Of a stretch of 64,000 bases of DNA, positions 17,165-25,370 are shown in pieces; the first letter of the stretch is position 1; each line of letters begins with the position of its first letter. The DNA comes from Desulfosporosinus lacus DSM 15449 (GTDB lineage Bacteria; Bacillota; Desulfitobacteriia; Desulfitobacteriales; Desulfitobacteriaceae). The position numbers and the translations under genes were made by a program. The stretch spans positions 310,001-374,000 of the forward strand of contig NZ_FQXJ01000004.1 of NCBI RefSeq assembly GCF_900129935.1, given 5' to 3'. Under the pieces are notes generated by a model. That model was not told where the DNA came from. It did no database searches and worked only from the letters and a program-made list of their open reading frames with translations.

Positions 17165-18646
17165 TTAAACGGCTGAATTCCAATTGCAATAAGCACAACG
17201 CTTAATCAAGCTGGTGGCCGCACAATTTTTACATACTCTGGCCGGGGCACCCGGAGTCTTGGGATCCAGAGCGATGATATTAGTCATCAAGGTTGCCGTG
17301 ACCGGCTCGCTGGTGAGCAGGCAGGGGAAATCGGCCAGTCTCATCAAGGAGGAGAATCTGACGGTAATGGCACAAGCCGGGTAAGTGTACCGCTGGGGAT
17401 TGCCGATGACGTCATGTGCGTCAATGGCGCCGAGCTGCACTTTTACTCCTTTTACCTTGCCGCCTGCGCCTTTGGGGGCATGATCGATAATTTCCGCGCC
17501 GCGCCAAATCATATCCATAAAGTCCACATTATGCAGTTCAGCCGCGCCGCCCCGGGTCGGATATTTCTGCACATAGTTGGTGAAACGCTTGGTGAGAAGA
17601 TCGACGACCATGGCAGCGGTAAAGCCGTCTTTTTCCAGAATATAAGCGACAGCCGCCGCAGTTGAGCCAGTCGCTACGCTTAAGACATCGTAAACGCTCT
17701 TATAGCCTGCATCCAGACCGGCTTTCAAGGTTTGCTCCATCACGTCCGTGGTCGCTTCCATAACCGCGAAGGTTACATCATCTTTCGTCATGTTGAACAT
17801 GGATTGGGAGATGTGGTGGGCTATATCACCTACGCAATAGGCGGGAACCGTTACGATATTGGCATAATGCACGCCCGCTTCTTTGGCGGCGACAACTGCC
17901 GGGCGGATTTTCTCTTTATACATTTCCATGTATTTCTTCACGTCGAAGGAGCTGTGTTGGGCATCGGCCATGACCTGAGCCTGGGCGGCAACGGGTTGAG
18001 CATACAGAAGCTGCAATATCTTCACTTCTTCTTTAATCGCCGTATCAGGAGTGTCACCCGCCTCGATAGCGCCGGCGAAAGCGCCGCCGATTCCGTAAGA
18101 GGTGTTCATACCCCAGGATTTTGCCGCCAGAATGGCTTGTTTGTACTTCTTGTCAATGTCTAAGCCTTTAAGGATGGTGTTGACAACATTGCTGGTCGAA
18201 CCAGGAACGAAAGCGAAGTCTACAACTGCCGTCGGGCCGTAAAAGCCGCCGTAACGCCGAATGGATTCCTTGCCGATCAAAGCCTCGTTGTCACCGATTG
18301 CTTTGATAAATACCTCGACAGCTTCTCGGAATGCGGGATCCAGTTCATAGAGGATTTCCAGAATAGGCGGAGTTTGATAATGCTCGACAAAGGGATCATC
18401 TTCACAACTGACCGTCTCCGTAATCGCCCTGAAGATCTCATAATGCGCATTGACAGAATCCACATGCAGGCGGAAAACTTCCGGACTCTGGCCTTCACCC
18501 GGTTGCATACCGTTGACGGCATCAACGTAGGGTTGGGCGTCGGCGATGACGAATTTACCCCCTCTCTTGGCTTTGATCACATTGAGGTCTGCCTTTTGGG
18601 CCGCTAATGCTTCTGTGATCATCTTGGAATAAATTGCGTTGGACAT
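17165..18646 (-). CDS. Protein of unknown function, DUF2193-like, sigma-54-controlled
   Basis: A 493-aa soluble protein starting at an ATG eight bases after AAGGAGG. I associate it with DUF2193, a family mainly known from methanogens and without a known function; this recall could not be checked. It has no signal peptide or membrane segment. The middle is rich in helices and small residues (YGIGGAFAGAIEAGDTPD), and TRGGAAELHNVDFMDMIWRG and QLGAIDAHDVIGNPQRYTYP look like active-site-type conserved blocks. The C-terminus has a CxxC-x9-CxxC set (CKNC and CAYC), a likely zinc or iron-sulfur site. A near-perfect sigma-54 promoter and an AcoR-type activator gene lie directly upstream, and the aquaporin and H4MPT operon lie downstream. 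Confidence 0.7.
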   Translation of the reverse strand: MSNAIYSKMITEALAAQKADLNVIKAKRGGKFVIADAQPYVDAVNGMQPGEGQSPEVFRLHVDSVNAHYEIFRAITETVSCEDDPFVEHYQTPPILEILYELDPAFREAVEVFIKAIGDNEALIGKESIRRYGGFYGPTAVVDFAFVPGSTSNVVNTILKGLDIDKKYKQAILAAKSWGMNTSYGIGGAFAGAIEAGDTPDTAIKEEVKILQLLYAQPVAAQAQVMADAQHSSFDVKKYMEMYKEKIRPAVVAAKEAGVHYANIVTVPAYCVGDIAHHISQSMFNMTKDDVTFAVMEATTDVMEQTLKAGLDAGYKSVYDVLSVATGSTAAAVAYILEKDGFTAAMVVDLLTKRFTNYVQKYPTRGGAAELHNVDFMDMIWRGAEIIDHAPKGAGGKVKGVKVQLGAIDAHDVIGNPQRYTYPACAITVRFSSLMRLADFPCLLTSEPVTATLMTNIIALDPKTPGAPARVCKNCAATSLIKRCAYCNWNSAV

Positions 18647-18693
18647 ACTAATACCTCCTTAAAATTTGAAATAGTCGTTCTTTTTTTAATACA

Positions 18694-18709
18694 AGCAAGT
18701 TTCATGCCA
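18694..18709 (-). promoter_or_regulatory. Sigma-54 promoter (-24/-12)
   Basis: On the minus strand the sequence TGGCATGAAACTTGCT differs from the sigma-54 consensus TGGCACG-N4-TTGCW at one base and has exact spacing. Transcription would start near 18682, about 36 bases before the ATG of the DUF2193-like gene. The adjacent gene encodes a sigma-54 activator. Confidence 0.88.
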
Positions 18710-18783
18710 TAGGACGGGAAGTCTGCAGCAGGCACTTGGCGGCATTTTGAGATTATTGCAAAAAAATGCTTCTAGGAAATTAA

Positions 18784-18800
18784 TGCTCCGTTATTGAGCA
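18784..18800. promoter_or_regulatory. Candidate activator site 1
   Basis: The 17-base inverted repeat TGCTCCGTTATTGAGCA lies about 90 bases upstream of the sigma-54 promoter. It shares length, TCC and the terminal TG/CA with a second 17-base dyad at 18863. Such paired dyads upstream of a -24/-12 promoter are typical enhancer sites. Confidence 0.5.
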
Positions 18801-18862
18801 GTTGCTTATGAAAACTCAAAAATTTGTCATAAAAACAGGCAGAGGGCTGATTTTTATCCTTA

Positions 18863-18879
18863 TGTTCCATAATGTAACA
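18863..18879. promoter_or_regulatory. Candidate activator site 2
   Basis: A 17-base dyad, TGTTCCATAATGTAACA, of the TGT-N11-ACA form, 79 bases upstream of site 1 and identical to it at 11 of 17 positions. The pair probably binds the sigma-54 activator encoded next door. Confidence 0.5.
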
Positions 18880-18940
18880 ATGATCCATTGCGGAGCATAA
18901 GCGGCTCAACCCGCCCTAAATTAATTTCAGCCGCGTCCAC

Positions 18941-18978
18941 ATAAAGAAAAAACTGTTGATAAATCCCTTTATCAACAG
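18941..18978 (-). terminator. Terminator of the sigma-54 activator gene
   Basis: A perfect 11-bp stem (ACTGTTGATAA/TTATCAACAGT) with a 5-base loop is followed on the minus strand by TTTTTC. It separates the activator transcript from the sigma-54-driven gene downstream. Confidence 0.88.
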
Positions 18979-19010
18979 TCTCCAGCCCGGCGGCCTTTTT
19001 CAAATGCGCC

Positions 19011-20954
19011 TTACTTTTTCTCCGTCAGATGATATTTTTCCAGCTTCCGATACAATGTGTTACGGGCAATGCCCAGAATACTCGCCCCTTGAGAAATATT
19101 CCAGCCGACTGAATCCAAAGTCTCCAGGATAATTTCCTCCTCGGATTTTTGCAGGCGGCTGATGCGTTTATTTTTACGCACCTCCCCCGGGGCCTGAATG
19201 CCTTCCGGCAAGTGCTCCAGACTGATATTCCTTCCTTTGGCAAGGTTCACCGCTCTTTCCATAGCGTTGGCAAGTTCTCTCACATTGCCCGGCCAGTCAT
19301 AATTCTCCAGAGCTTTAACTACCTGGGGTTCGAATTTGGCTACCGAATAGCCCAGCATATTGGAATATTTCCGGAGAAAGTAGTTTGCCAGCAAAAGAAT
19401 ATCTCCTTCTCTTTCCCGCAGAGGTACGACATCAATGTTAATGACATTCAAGCGGTAGAACAAATCATCCCGGAAATTACCTTTGCGCACTTCTTCCTTT
19501 AAGTTTCTATTCGTAGCCGCGATAACCCTGACCTTGATCGACACCGGCTCATGTCCGCCGATGCGGACCACCCTTTTCTCCTGCAGGACGCGCAGCAGCG
19601 CTACCTGAGTATCCAAAGGCATGTCCGTTATCTCATCCAGAAAGATCGTGCCTTCGTTGGCCAGCTCGAATTTTCCTGCTTGGCCGCCGAGCCGGGCCCC
19701 GGTAAAGGCCCCTTCCTCATAACCGAAAAGTTCGCTCTCGATTAAATCCCGCGGCAGTGCACCGCAGTTAATTGCGATAAACGGGCCGCGGCGGAAATTG
19801 CTTGCATTGTGAATCGCCTGGGCGAACATTTCCTTACCGGTGCCGCTCTCTCCTTGTAAAATGACTGAAGATGTGCTGTCCGCAATATCCTTAGCGATTT
19901 TGATACATTTCTGCAATTTTTCACTGTCTCCGATAATATCCTCAAACGTGAAGGAAGCCCTGGCTCCCACCATCTGATTGACCAAACGGTGAACCTCCTT
20001 AAGCTCACGGATGACAGCCACTCCCCCGCAAATCTCCTTGTTGCCGCCTAAAATCGGGTGGGCAGTAAATAAAATGCGCACTTGCTTATGGTTGTATTCC
20101 AGGTGAAACTCATGGTTTACAATGCTTTGTCCGTTGTCTAAGATGGCATTAATGATTTTGTCTTTTTTAATTATTCTTTTCAGACTTTTACTCTGATAAT
20201 TCTCTTCCTGCATGTTCAAAATGTTCAATGCCACAGGGTTCATATTCGTGATGCTGCCGTTTTCATCAAAAGAAATAATCCCTTCTGAAATCGTTTTAAT
20301 GATAGCATTGAGATTATGATACGATTTAATGATTTCCGCACTAGCCGCCTTCAGCCTTAACTCATTTTCAATCGCTTTGACCGCAGCCACCACCATGCCC
20401 AAGGTATGCTTGTGAACTTTCGCCGAGTTGCCCGAAACATCCAGTATCCCGATCATCTCACCATCCACGCCCAGAATCGGAGCGGCCGAGCAGGTAATCT
20501 CATGGTTGTTGCAGACATAATGTTCGGCGGCATACACCTGGATCGGCTTTTTCTCAACTTGCACCACGCCCATGGCGTTCGTTCCTTTGGTCTCCTCATT
20601 CCAGATCTCGCCAATCCGAAAGCTGGTGTCTTTGTCCAATAATTCCTCATCGCCCAGCACTTCGAGGATACAAGTGTCTTTGTCCAAAAGAACAACCGCA
20701 AAACCCGAGCCTTTAACAAAACCGTACAATTCTTCCAGAAACGGTTTAGCGACTTTAATCAGCCTGTGATAGGCCTCTCTTCTTTGTTCTATTATTTCCG
20801 GCGGCAGCTGCAGGGAAATTGCCTCCCTGTAATTCTGCCCGCGCTTTTTACATCGCTCCCAGGAAGCAAGAATACTTGGATTAACCCGAATCTTATCTCC
20901 CGTATTAAGACCACATTTCACAAAGTCTTCCCACACCTGATACTCGAATCCCAT
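19011..20954 (-). CDS. Sigma-54-dependent transcriptional activator, AcoR type
   Basis: A 647-aa enhancer-binding protein. The N-terminal region (to about residue 210) is a GAF-type sensor ending in IGILDVSGNSAKVHKHTLGM, as in AcoR. A PAS domain follows (about 215-330). The AAA+ domain has Walker A GESGTGKE, the sigma-54 contact loop GAFTGAR and Walker B TIFLDEI. The C-terminus is a Fis-type helix-turn-helix (GASILGIARNTLYRKLEKY). I start at the ATG at 20954, preceded by AAAGGTGAG. Since the only sigma-54 promoter seen nearby drives the DUF2193-like gene, that gene is the probable target. The ligand of the GAF domain is unknown. Confidence 0.93.
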   Translation of the reverse strand: MGFEYQVWEDFVKCGLNTGDKIRVNPSILASWERCKKRGQNYREAISLQLPPEIIEQRREAYHRLIKVAKPFLEELYGFVKGSGFAVVLLDKDTCILEVLGDEELLDKDTSFRIGEIWNEETKGTNAMGVVQVEKKPIQVYAAEHYVCNNHEITCSAAPILGVDGEMIGILDVSGNSAKVHKHTLGMVVAAVKAIENELRLKAASAEIIKSYHNLNAIIKTISEGIISFDENGSITNMNPVALNILNMQEENYQSKSLKRIIKKDKIINAILDNGQSIVNHEFHLEYNHKQVRILFTAHPILGGNKEICGGVAVIRELKEVHRLVNQMVGARASFTFEDIIGDSEKLQKCIKIAKDIADSTSSVILQGESGTGKEMFAQAIHNASNFRRGPFIAINCGALPRDLIESELFGYEEGAFTGARLGGQAGKFELANEGTIFLDEITDMPLDTQVALLRVLQEKRVVRIGGHEPVSIKVRVIAATNRNLKEEVRKGNFRDDLFYRLNVINIDVVPLREREGDILLLANYFLRKYSNMLGYSVAKFEPQVVKALENYDWPGNVRELANAMERAVNLAKGRNISLEHLPEGIQAPGEVRKNKRISRLQKSEEEIILETLDSVGWNISQGASILGIARNTLYRKLEKYHLTEKK

Positions 20955-21258
20955 GCAGCTCACCTTTCCCTCAAAAGTAAGTTGTCAGCTCAGAACCTAA
21001 AACAACGCGAATATTCACTAAACTATGGGTTGCTAAACTATATTCGCTTGACTTTTCAAATTCCCTTCTCTTGGCCAATATTTTCCGTGCAGGTGTTATC
21101 CTCACAGAAAATAAGAAAAATAGATATGTCTAAAAATTAACTGGTTAAACCCGGGACAAGACGGGAAAACACGGTATTACCAGCGATTACACGGGATTCA
21201 ATTAGTAAAATCACTTCGTGTTTTCAGCTGTCTCATCTCTCACTGAATTTGAGAAAAA

Positions 21259-21417
21259 TCATCTGTTTTTAGCGCGGCAATTAACTCGTGAATAAATATT
21301 TGTAACTTCGATAATCATGCAATTATAAACGACATTGATTCGGCGGACCTGATAGTGATGCCGATTATCTTTTTTAGCACGTTCGGAAGCAACTTGCTCC
21401 TGTGCCTCCAGTCGCAT
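21259..21417 (-). CDS. Possible small protein, 52 aa
   Basis: A short frame with a good ribosome site (GGAGGAG eight bases upstream of ATG) in the gap between the sigma-54 activator and the HxlR gene. The product starts MRLEAQEQVASERAKK and is basic and helical at its N-terminus. I do not recognise it. It may be a real small gene or the remains of a larger one; the surrounding 20955-21636 gap otherwise shows no gene. Confidence 0.35.
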   Translation of the reverse strand: MRLEAQEQVASERAKKDNRHHYQVRRINVVYNCMIIEVTNIYSRVNCRAKNR

Positions 21418-21636
21418 AGCATATCTCCTCCAATCCCTTAACTATAAAACACTACATAAAATTACTCACTTTTTCAATAATAAAAGCCCTGTTTTCAAGG
21501 CTTGTAGAGACTCCTTATTAGGCACAAGTGTCAAAGACCCGTGCTGTCGCTCTCCTCGTTTAAACTTGAATAAATAATCGTTTGAGCTTAAAATAGTGTT
21601 ATAATTTGAGTATTAATTCTAGAAGAAGGTGAACGT

Positions 21637-21990
21637 ATGCCAAAAGATAGATCGAATAAAGTTAGTTGTAACCATTATAGAAGTGAAATAGAGGTTACAT
21701 TAGAAATTTTAAGTGGTAAATGGAAATCTATTATTATTTGGAATCTTAATCTACATAAATCCATAAGATATAATGAATTTAGAAGATTAATTCCAGAAAT
21801 AACTCAAAAGATGTTAAGTCAGCAATTGAAGGACTTAGAACAAAACGGATTAGTTGACAGAACTGTTTATCATGAAGTTCCGCCAATGGTTGAATATTCA
21901 CTTACTGAAATGGGGCAAGAATTAATTCCTATTTTAACAGCAATGGATAAATGGGGAAAGTTATTTGTTGATAAATTCAAAAAAAAATAA
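21637..21990 (+). CDS. HxlR-family winged-helix transcriptional regulator
   Basis: A 117-aa protein with the HxlR layout: CNHYRSEIEVTLEILSGKWK, the recognition helix region FRRLIPEITQKMLSQQLKDLE and YSLTEMGQEL. HxlR proteins often respond to aldehydes or oxidative signals; the founding member activates formaldehyde-assimilation genes in Bacillus. The cysteine at position 11 could be a sensor. Codon use is strikingly AT-rich compared with the C1 island, as in the alcohol dehydrogenase gene downstream, so both were probably acquired together. A GAAGGTG ribosome site precedes the ATG, and a TATAAT box lies at about 21604. Confidence 0.9.
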   Translation: MPKDRSNKVSCNHYRSEIEVTLEILSGKWKSIIIWNLNLHKSIRYNEFRRLIPEITQKMLSQQLKDLEQNGLVDRTVYHEVPPMVEYSLTEMGQELIPILTAMDKWGKLFVDKFKKK

Positions 21991-22580
21991 ACTAGGAACA
22001 TCAGAGATGTATAAATTTAAAGTATTTACTACTTGAAAGACAAATCTCTCAAGTGGCATTTTTTTAGTTAAAATAAGTAAGGACGTCGCACTAAGGAATT
22101 TATATGCAATATATTGCGTGTAAATTCAAAATAATCACAATATATTGCAGTATTTATTCTTAATGAAACCGCCACCTCAAAAAAAATTTTTGCTAAATAA
22201 AATTCAGTAGTCAAGAAACAGAATTTCTCTACTGGATTTTATTTTATTTTTTTGACATGGAGATGTTTATTTCGAGTATAAGTTGAATTAAAGGTTTTTG
22301 ATAAACCTAGCCGATAAATCTTGAAGGGTTTCTCTAGTTTCCCGGTGAGGTGGCTCAGTCACTACCGGAACACCGGCTCTACAAAACCGTAATACCATAG
22401 ATAAATGGTGTCTCATATAAAAAAATTTTTAAAAAATTTCTCGCATAGTTGCGTATTTCATACCTTCTAGAAAGTGTCCTACCGAAAAGTGCCTTCTTTT
22501 TTTTTGAGATTATTATATATATACTATGCCTTGTAAACGGGAACAGAAATAAATTTAATTATTTAAGGGAGGAATTGTAA
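21991..22580 (+). promoter_or_regulatory. Long intergenic leader of the alcohol dehydrogenase gene
   Basis: This 590-base gap has no convincing gene. At about 22298-22420 it contains a compact GC-rich block in an AT-rich setting: CCGGT and ACCGG enclose GTGGC-TCA-GTCAC, directly followed by AACACCGGC, which could form an alternative pairing. Two further stems (AAACCT/AGGGTTT) flank it. This looks like a structured regulatory RNA in the leader, but I do not recognise the class. A T9 run at 22498-22506 and a good ribosome site (GGGAGGAAT) precede the ATG at 22581. Confidence 0.45.
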
Positions 22581-23747
22581 ATGCAAAGATTTACTATACC
22601 AAGAGACGTTTATTTCGGAGTTAATGCTCTAGATCATTTGAAAGATGTAAAAGGAACTAAGGCTATTTTAGTTATTGGTTCTGAAAGGTTAATAACGGAT
22701 GGAACGGTTCCAGAAATCCAAAATTTGTTAAAAGGAGCAAAAATTGAAACATCCGTATTCTCTGGTGTTGAAAATGATCCTTCTGTTTCAACCGTTAAAA
22801 AGGGTGTTGAAATGATGAATTCATTTCAACCTGATTTAATAATTGGTATTGGTGGAGGCTCTCCAATAGATGCGGCTAAAGCAATGTGGATATTTTATGA
22901 ATATCCAAACTTTACTTTTGAAGAAGCTGCTAAACCATTTAACTTACCAGAATTAAGGCAAAAAGCTAAATTCATAGCTATACCGACTACAAGTGGTACT
23001 GGTTCCGAAGTTACGTCATTTTCAGTAATAACTGACAATAAAACTGGAATTAAGTATCCGATTGCTGACTATAATGTCACTCCAGATGTTGCTATAGTTG
23101 ATACTGCTTTAGTTCAAAGTATGACCCCAAAACTAGTTGCTAATACTGGTATGGATGCTCTAACTCATGCTTTTGAAGCTTATGTTTCAACTGCTAGAAA
23201 TCCAATAACTGATGCATTAGCTATGAAATCAATAGAAATGACTGTTGAAAATTTAGTTAATTCATTTAATGGAGAAAAAGAAGCTAGAGAAAACATGCAT
23301 ATATCTCAATGTTTAGCTGGAATGGCGTTTTCTAATGCAATACTTGGAATAGTTCATTCAATGGCTCACAAAACCGGTAAAGTATTTAATATAGCGCATG
23401 GATGTGCTAATGCAATATACTTACCATATGTTATAGAATTTAATGCCAAAACAGCTGGAGATGCTTACGCTGATATAGCTAAAAGATTAGGGTTAAACGG
23501 AAATACAACAGACGAGTTAGTTAAATCATTAATTAAACTTGTCAAAAATTTTAGAGTTGTTATGAATATGCCCCAAACTTTAAAAGAATTTGGCTTATCA
23601 GAAGATTTATTCCAAAAACACTTAGATGAAATTTCTAAAACATCTGTAGCTGATCCTTGTACAGGTACGAATCCAAGAGAAATATCTGTCGAAGAAATGA
23701 AAAAATTATTTGAAGCTACTTATTATGGAACAGAAGTTAACTTCTAA
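22581..23747 (+). CDS. Iron-containing alcohol dehydrogenase
   Basis: A 388-aa group III (iron-dependent) alcohol dehydrogenase. NAD(P) binding is shown by IIGIGGGSPIDAAKAMWI and PTTSGTGSEVT; the iron ligands lie in DALTHAFEAYVS, GIVHSMAHKTG and FNIAHGCANAI. It closely resembles clostridial butanol/1,3-propanediol-type dehydrogenases and has the very AT-rich codon use of such genomes, unlike its neighbours, so recent transfer is likely. Methanol or other primary alcohols are possible substrates, but a link with the H4MPT module is only positional. The HxlR gene upstream is its probable regulator. Confidence 0.93.
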   Translation: MQRFTIPRDVYFGVNALDHLKDVKGTKAILVIGSERLITDGTVPEIQNLLKGAKIETSVFSGVENDPSVSTVKKGVEMMNSFQPDLIIGIGGGSPIDAAKAMWIFYEYPNFTFEEAAKPFNLPELRQKAKFIAIPTTSGTGSEVTSFSVITDNKTGIKYPIADYNVTPDVAIVDTALVQSMTPKLVANTGMDALTHAFEAYVSTARNPITDALAMKSIEMTVENLVNSFNGEKEARENMHISQCLAGMAFSNAILGIVHSMAHKTGKVFNIAHGCANAIYLPYVIEFNAKTAGDAYADIAKRLGLNGNTTDELVKSLIKLVKNFRVVMNMPQTLKEFGLSEDLFQKHLDEISKTSVADPCTGTNPREISVEEMKKLFEATYYGTEVNF

Positions 23748-23760
23748 TAATTTTACACAC

Positions 23761-23796
23761 AAGTTGTAGCTTGTCATCTTAGGCAAGCTACAACTT
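23761..23796 (+). terminator. Terminator of the alcohol dehydrogenase gene
   Basis: A perfect 13-bp stem (AAGTTGTAGCTTG/CAAGCTACAACTT) with a 10-base loop, followed by AAACTTTT, 13 bases after the stop codon. Confidence 0.85.
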
Positions 23797-23881
23797 AAAC
23801 TTTTATGGAGGTGGTACAAAGAAAAGTGCCATAATTAGGTGAATAGTTTTTAAGATGAGATGATTTTAGTTAGTTTTTGCT

Positions 23882-23981
23882 GTCACTTGCTACATGGGAG
23901 CGAGGATTGAAATAAATAATAACCCACTCCACCGCATTGCTGGAGTTATGTTGATCCCTACATGGGGTCGGGCATTGAAAT
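23882..23981 (+). CRISPR. Degenerate two-repeat CRISPR remnant, type I-C-like
   Basis: Two 32-base units at 23882-23913 and 23950-23981 share CTACATGGG and end in ATTGAAAT; 23 of 32 positions agree. They flank a 36-base spacer. Repeat length, the palindromic middle and the ATTGAAA end match type I-C repeats. No third repeat is found 68 bases on either side, and no cas gene is in the window. It is therefore an inactive relic. Confidence 0.72.
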
Positions 23982-24444
23982 TTTCGGATCAACGGACTGA
24001 GAGTTTTGTTAGCGGTGCCAGCCTTTTCAGTACATACATTATATGGAGACAGTGATGCTATGATCATAGGTGATGAAAATGACAATGCAAAAGTATATGC
24101 AGGACATGCAGATGTCCCGTTATCGGTTATCATAAATCAGTGGGATTCCATGGACAATTCTCGCAGATATTTATTCCGGAAAAACACACATGAACCGATG
24201 CGGCGCAAGGACGCTTTTCTAACTGTCCAAAGCACCCGGGCTATCCATCGAGGAACTGTTGGCACTGGAAACAGATGAATATTCCGCATGAGGTTGCGCC
24301 GGAATACGCAACAAGGTATGACACATGTAATAGTGAACAATTGTATTAATATAGAATTTAAACATAATTATCTTTTATGGCTTCTTCAAAAGAGTGATAA
24401 ATCAAATTTCTAAATATCACCATGTCAAAAGATCGGAAATTGAA
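23982..24444. other. Decayed DNA without a clear gene
   Basis: The longest frame here (24006-24278, plus strand, 90 codons) has no ribosome site and no similarity that I recognise. The region between the CRISPR remnant and the riboswitch is best read as eroded mobile DNA. Confidence 0.4.
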
Positions 24445-24540
24445 TAATGTAAGGGGCAAAACTGTTGAAAGACAGTGACGCAAAACTGAGGGTCAAAGGT
24501 ACTATTGTAGTAGTGCTAGCTGGTTACCGAACGGATCTCA
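24445..24540 (+). ncRNA. Cyclic di-GMP-I (GEMM-I) riboswitch, orphan
   Basis: The conserved core is present in order: GGGGCAAAAC, a stem with a GAAA loop, GACGCAAAACTGAGGGTC, and GCTAGCTGGTTACCGAACGG. These are the ligand-binding and tetraloop-receptor parts of the GEMM-I aptamer. A terminator hairpin follows at once, so ligand binding would decide read-through. The downstream 180 bases have lost any recognisable gene, leaving the switch without a target. Confidence 0.88.
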
Positions 24541-24546
24541 GATGAT

Positions 24547-24582
24547 ATAACTCTGCTCTTTTAGGCAGGGTTATAAATTTTT
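24547..24582 (+). terminator. Expression-platform terminator of the c-di-GMP riboswitch
   Basis: A 10-bp stem (ATAACTCTGC/GCAGGGTTAT, with one G-U) followed by AAATTTTTC, just 7 bases after the aptamer. Confidence 0.8.
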
Positions 24583-24715
24583 CATAATTCAAACTCTAAT
24601 AGCCATAATTTAGAGACTTTTTGTCGGCATGTATTGCTCTGAGAGAACCTTAATAAAAAAAATTTCGTAACATTCAATACATAGAAAAGCTCATTGAAAG
24701 TTCGGACATAAAACG

Positions 24716-24752
24716 GCCCGCAATTTGCTATTTGCCAAATTGCGGGCTTTCT
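24716..24752 (+). terminator. Intrinsic terminator closing the eroded unit
   Basis: A perfect 12-bp stem (GCCCGCAATTTG/CAAATTGCGGGC) with an 8-base loop, followed by TTTCTT. The 130 bases between the riboswitch terminator and this one hold no readable gene, only the space of a lost one. Confidence 0.8.
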
Positions 24753-24938
24753 TGACTTCTTAAATAAATCTCCACTTACCACTTTTCAATTGGGGTTGAT
24801 CTGGACAAGCCTCAAAGGATTTTTAAAAACTTTTTTAAAATTTTTGCGTGAAAATTTGCCAAAATTCATTTTTCAAACGGGATAGTGATTGAAAGGGAAA
24901 AGAACACCGCCTTACGGGTACGGAGGGAGGTGAACTCA

Positions 24939-25370
24939 ATGGAGCTATCTTCTTCCCAACGGAAAACTATCCGGCACCAGTTTGACAGCTTCTGCAAAAA
25001 GATATTGCGAGAAGAATACCGCGATTGTGTGCGTGAAGCCCAGCGGCGCTTGCAATACGAAATATCTTTTTCAGATCTGTCCCCGCAGGAATTGGATCAT
25101 CTTTTCGTTATAGATGACTATTCTATCGGCAGCTATCATTTCAGTGTGCTGGGATACAACATTCCGGTAAAAGATGATCTTGGCGCAGCTTTAGCTACCC
25201 TATCGGAGCAAAAACGTGACATTATCCTGCTTTCTTACTTCCTTGATATGACAGATCAGGAAATTGGAGAAAAACTGAACATGATCCGGCGCACAGTCCA
25301 ATACCAACGGACAAGCTCACTTAAGCAGCTCAAAAAATTACTGGAGGGAAAAGCTAATGATGAACAATAA
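24939..25370 (+). CDS. ICE-type sigma-70 family factor (Tn916 orf7-like)
   Basis: A 143-aa protein whose C-terminal part (LSEQKRDIILLSYFLDMTDQEIGEKLNMIRRTV-like, about residues 85-120) is a region-4 sigma helix-turn-helix. The ATG at 24939 has GGAGGTGAA upstream. Proteins of this kind are encoded in conjugative transposons of the Tn916 type just before a small HTH protein, exactly as here. The rest of such an element (transfer genes, relaxase) is absent from the window. Confidence 0.85.
   Translation: MELSSSQRKTIRHQFDSFCKKILREEYRDCVREAQRRLQYEISFSDLSPQELDHLFVIDDYSIGSYHFSVLGYNIPVKDDLGAALATLSEQKRDIILLSYFLDMTDQEIGEKLNMIRRTVQYQRTSSLKQLKKLLEGKANDEQ

Noticed and set aside
21637-23747. HxlR and alcohol dehydrogenase as part of the H4MPT pathway (formaldehyde sensing and methanol oxidation)
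   Set aside because: Attractive, but base composition and codon use differ sharply from the C1 island and a gap of about 700 bases separates them; proximity alone is not enough.
23882-24440. A functional CRISPR-Cas system
   Set aside because: Only two divergent repeats are present, with no cas genes and no leader.
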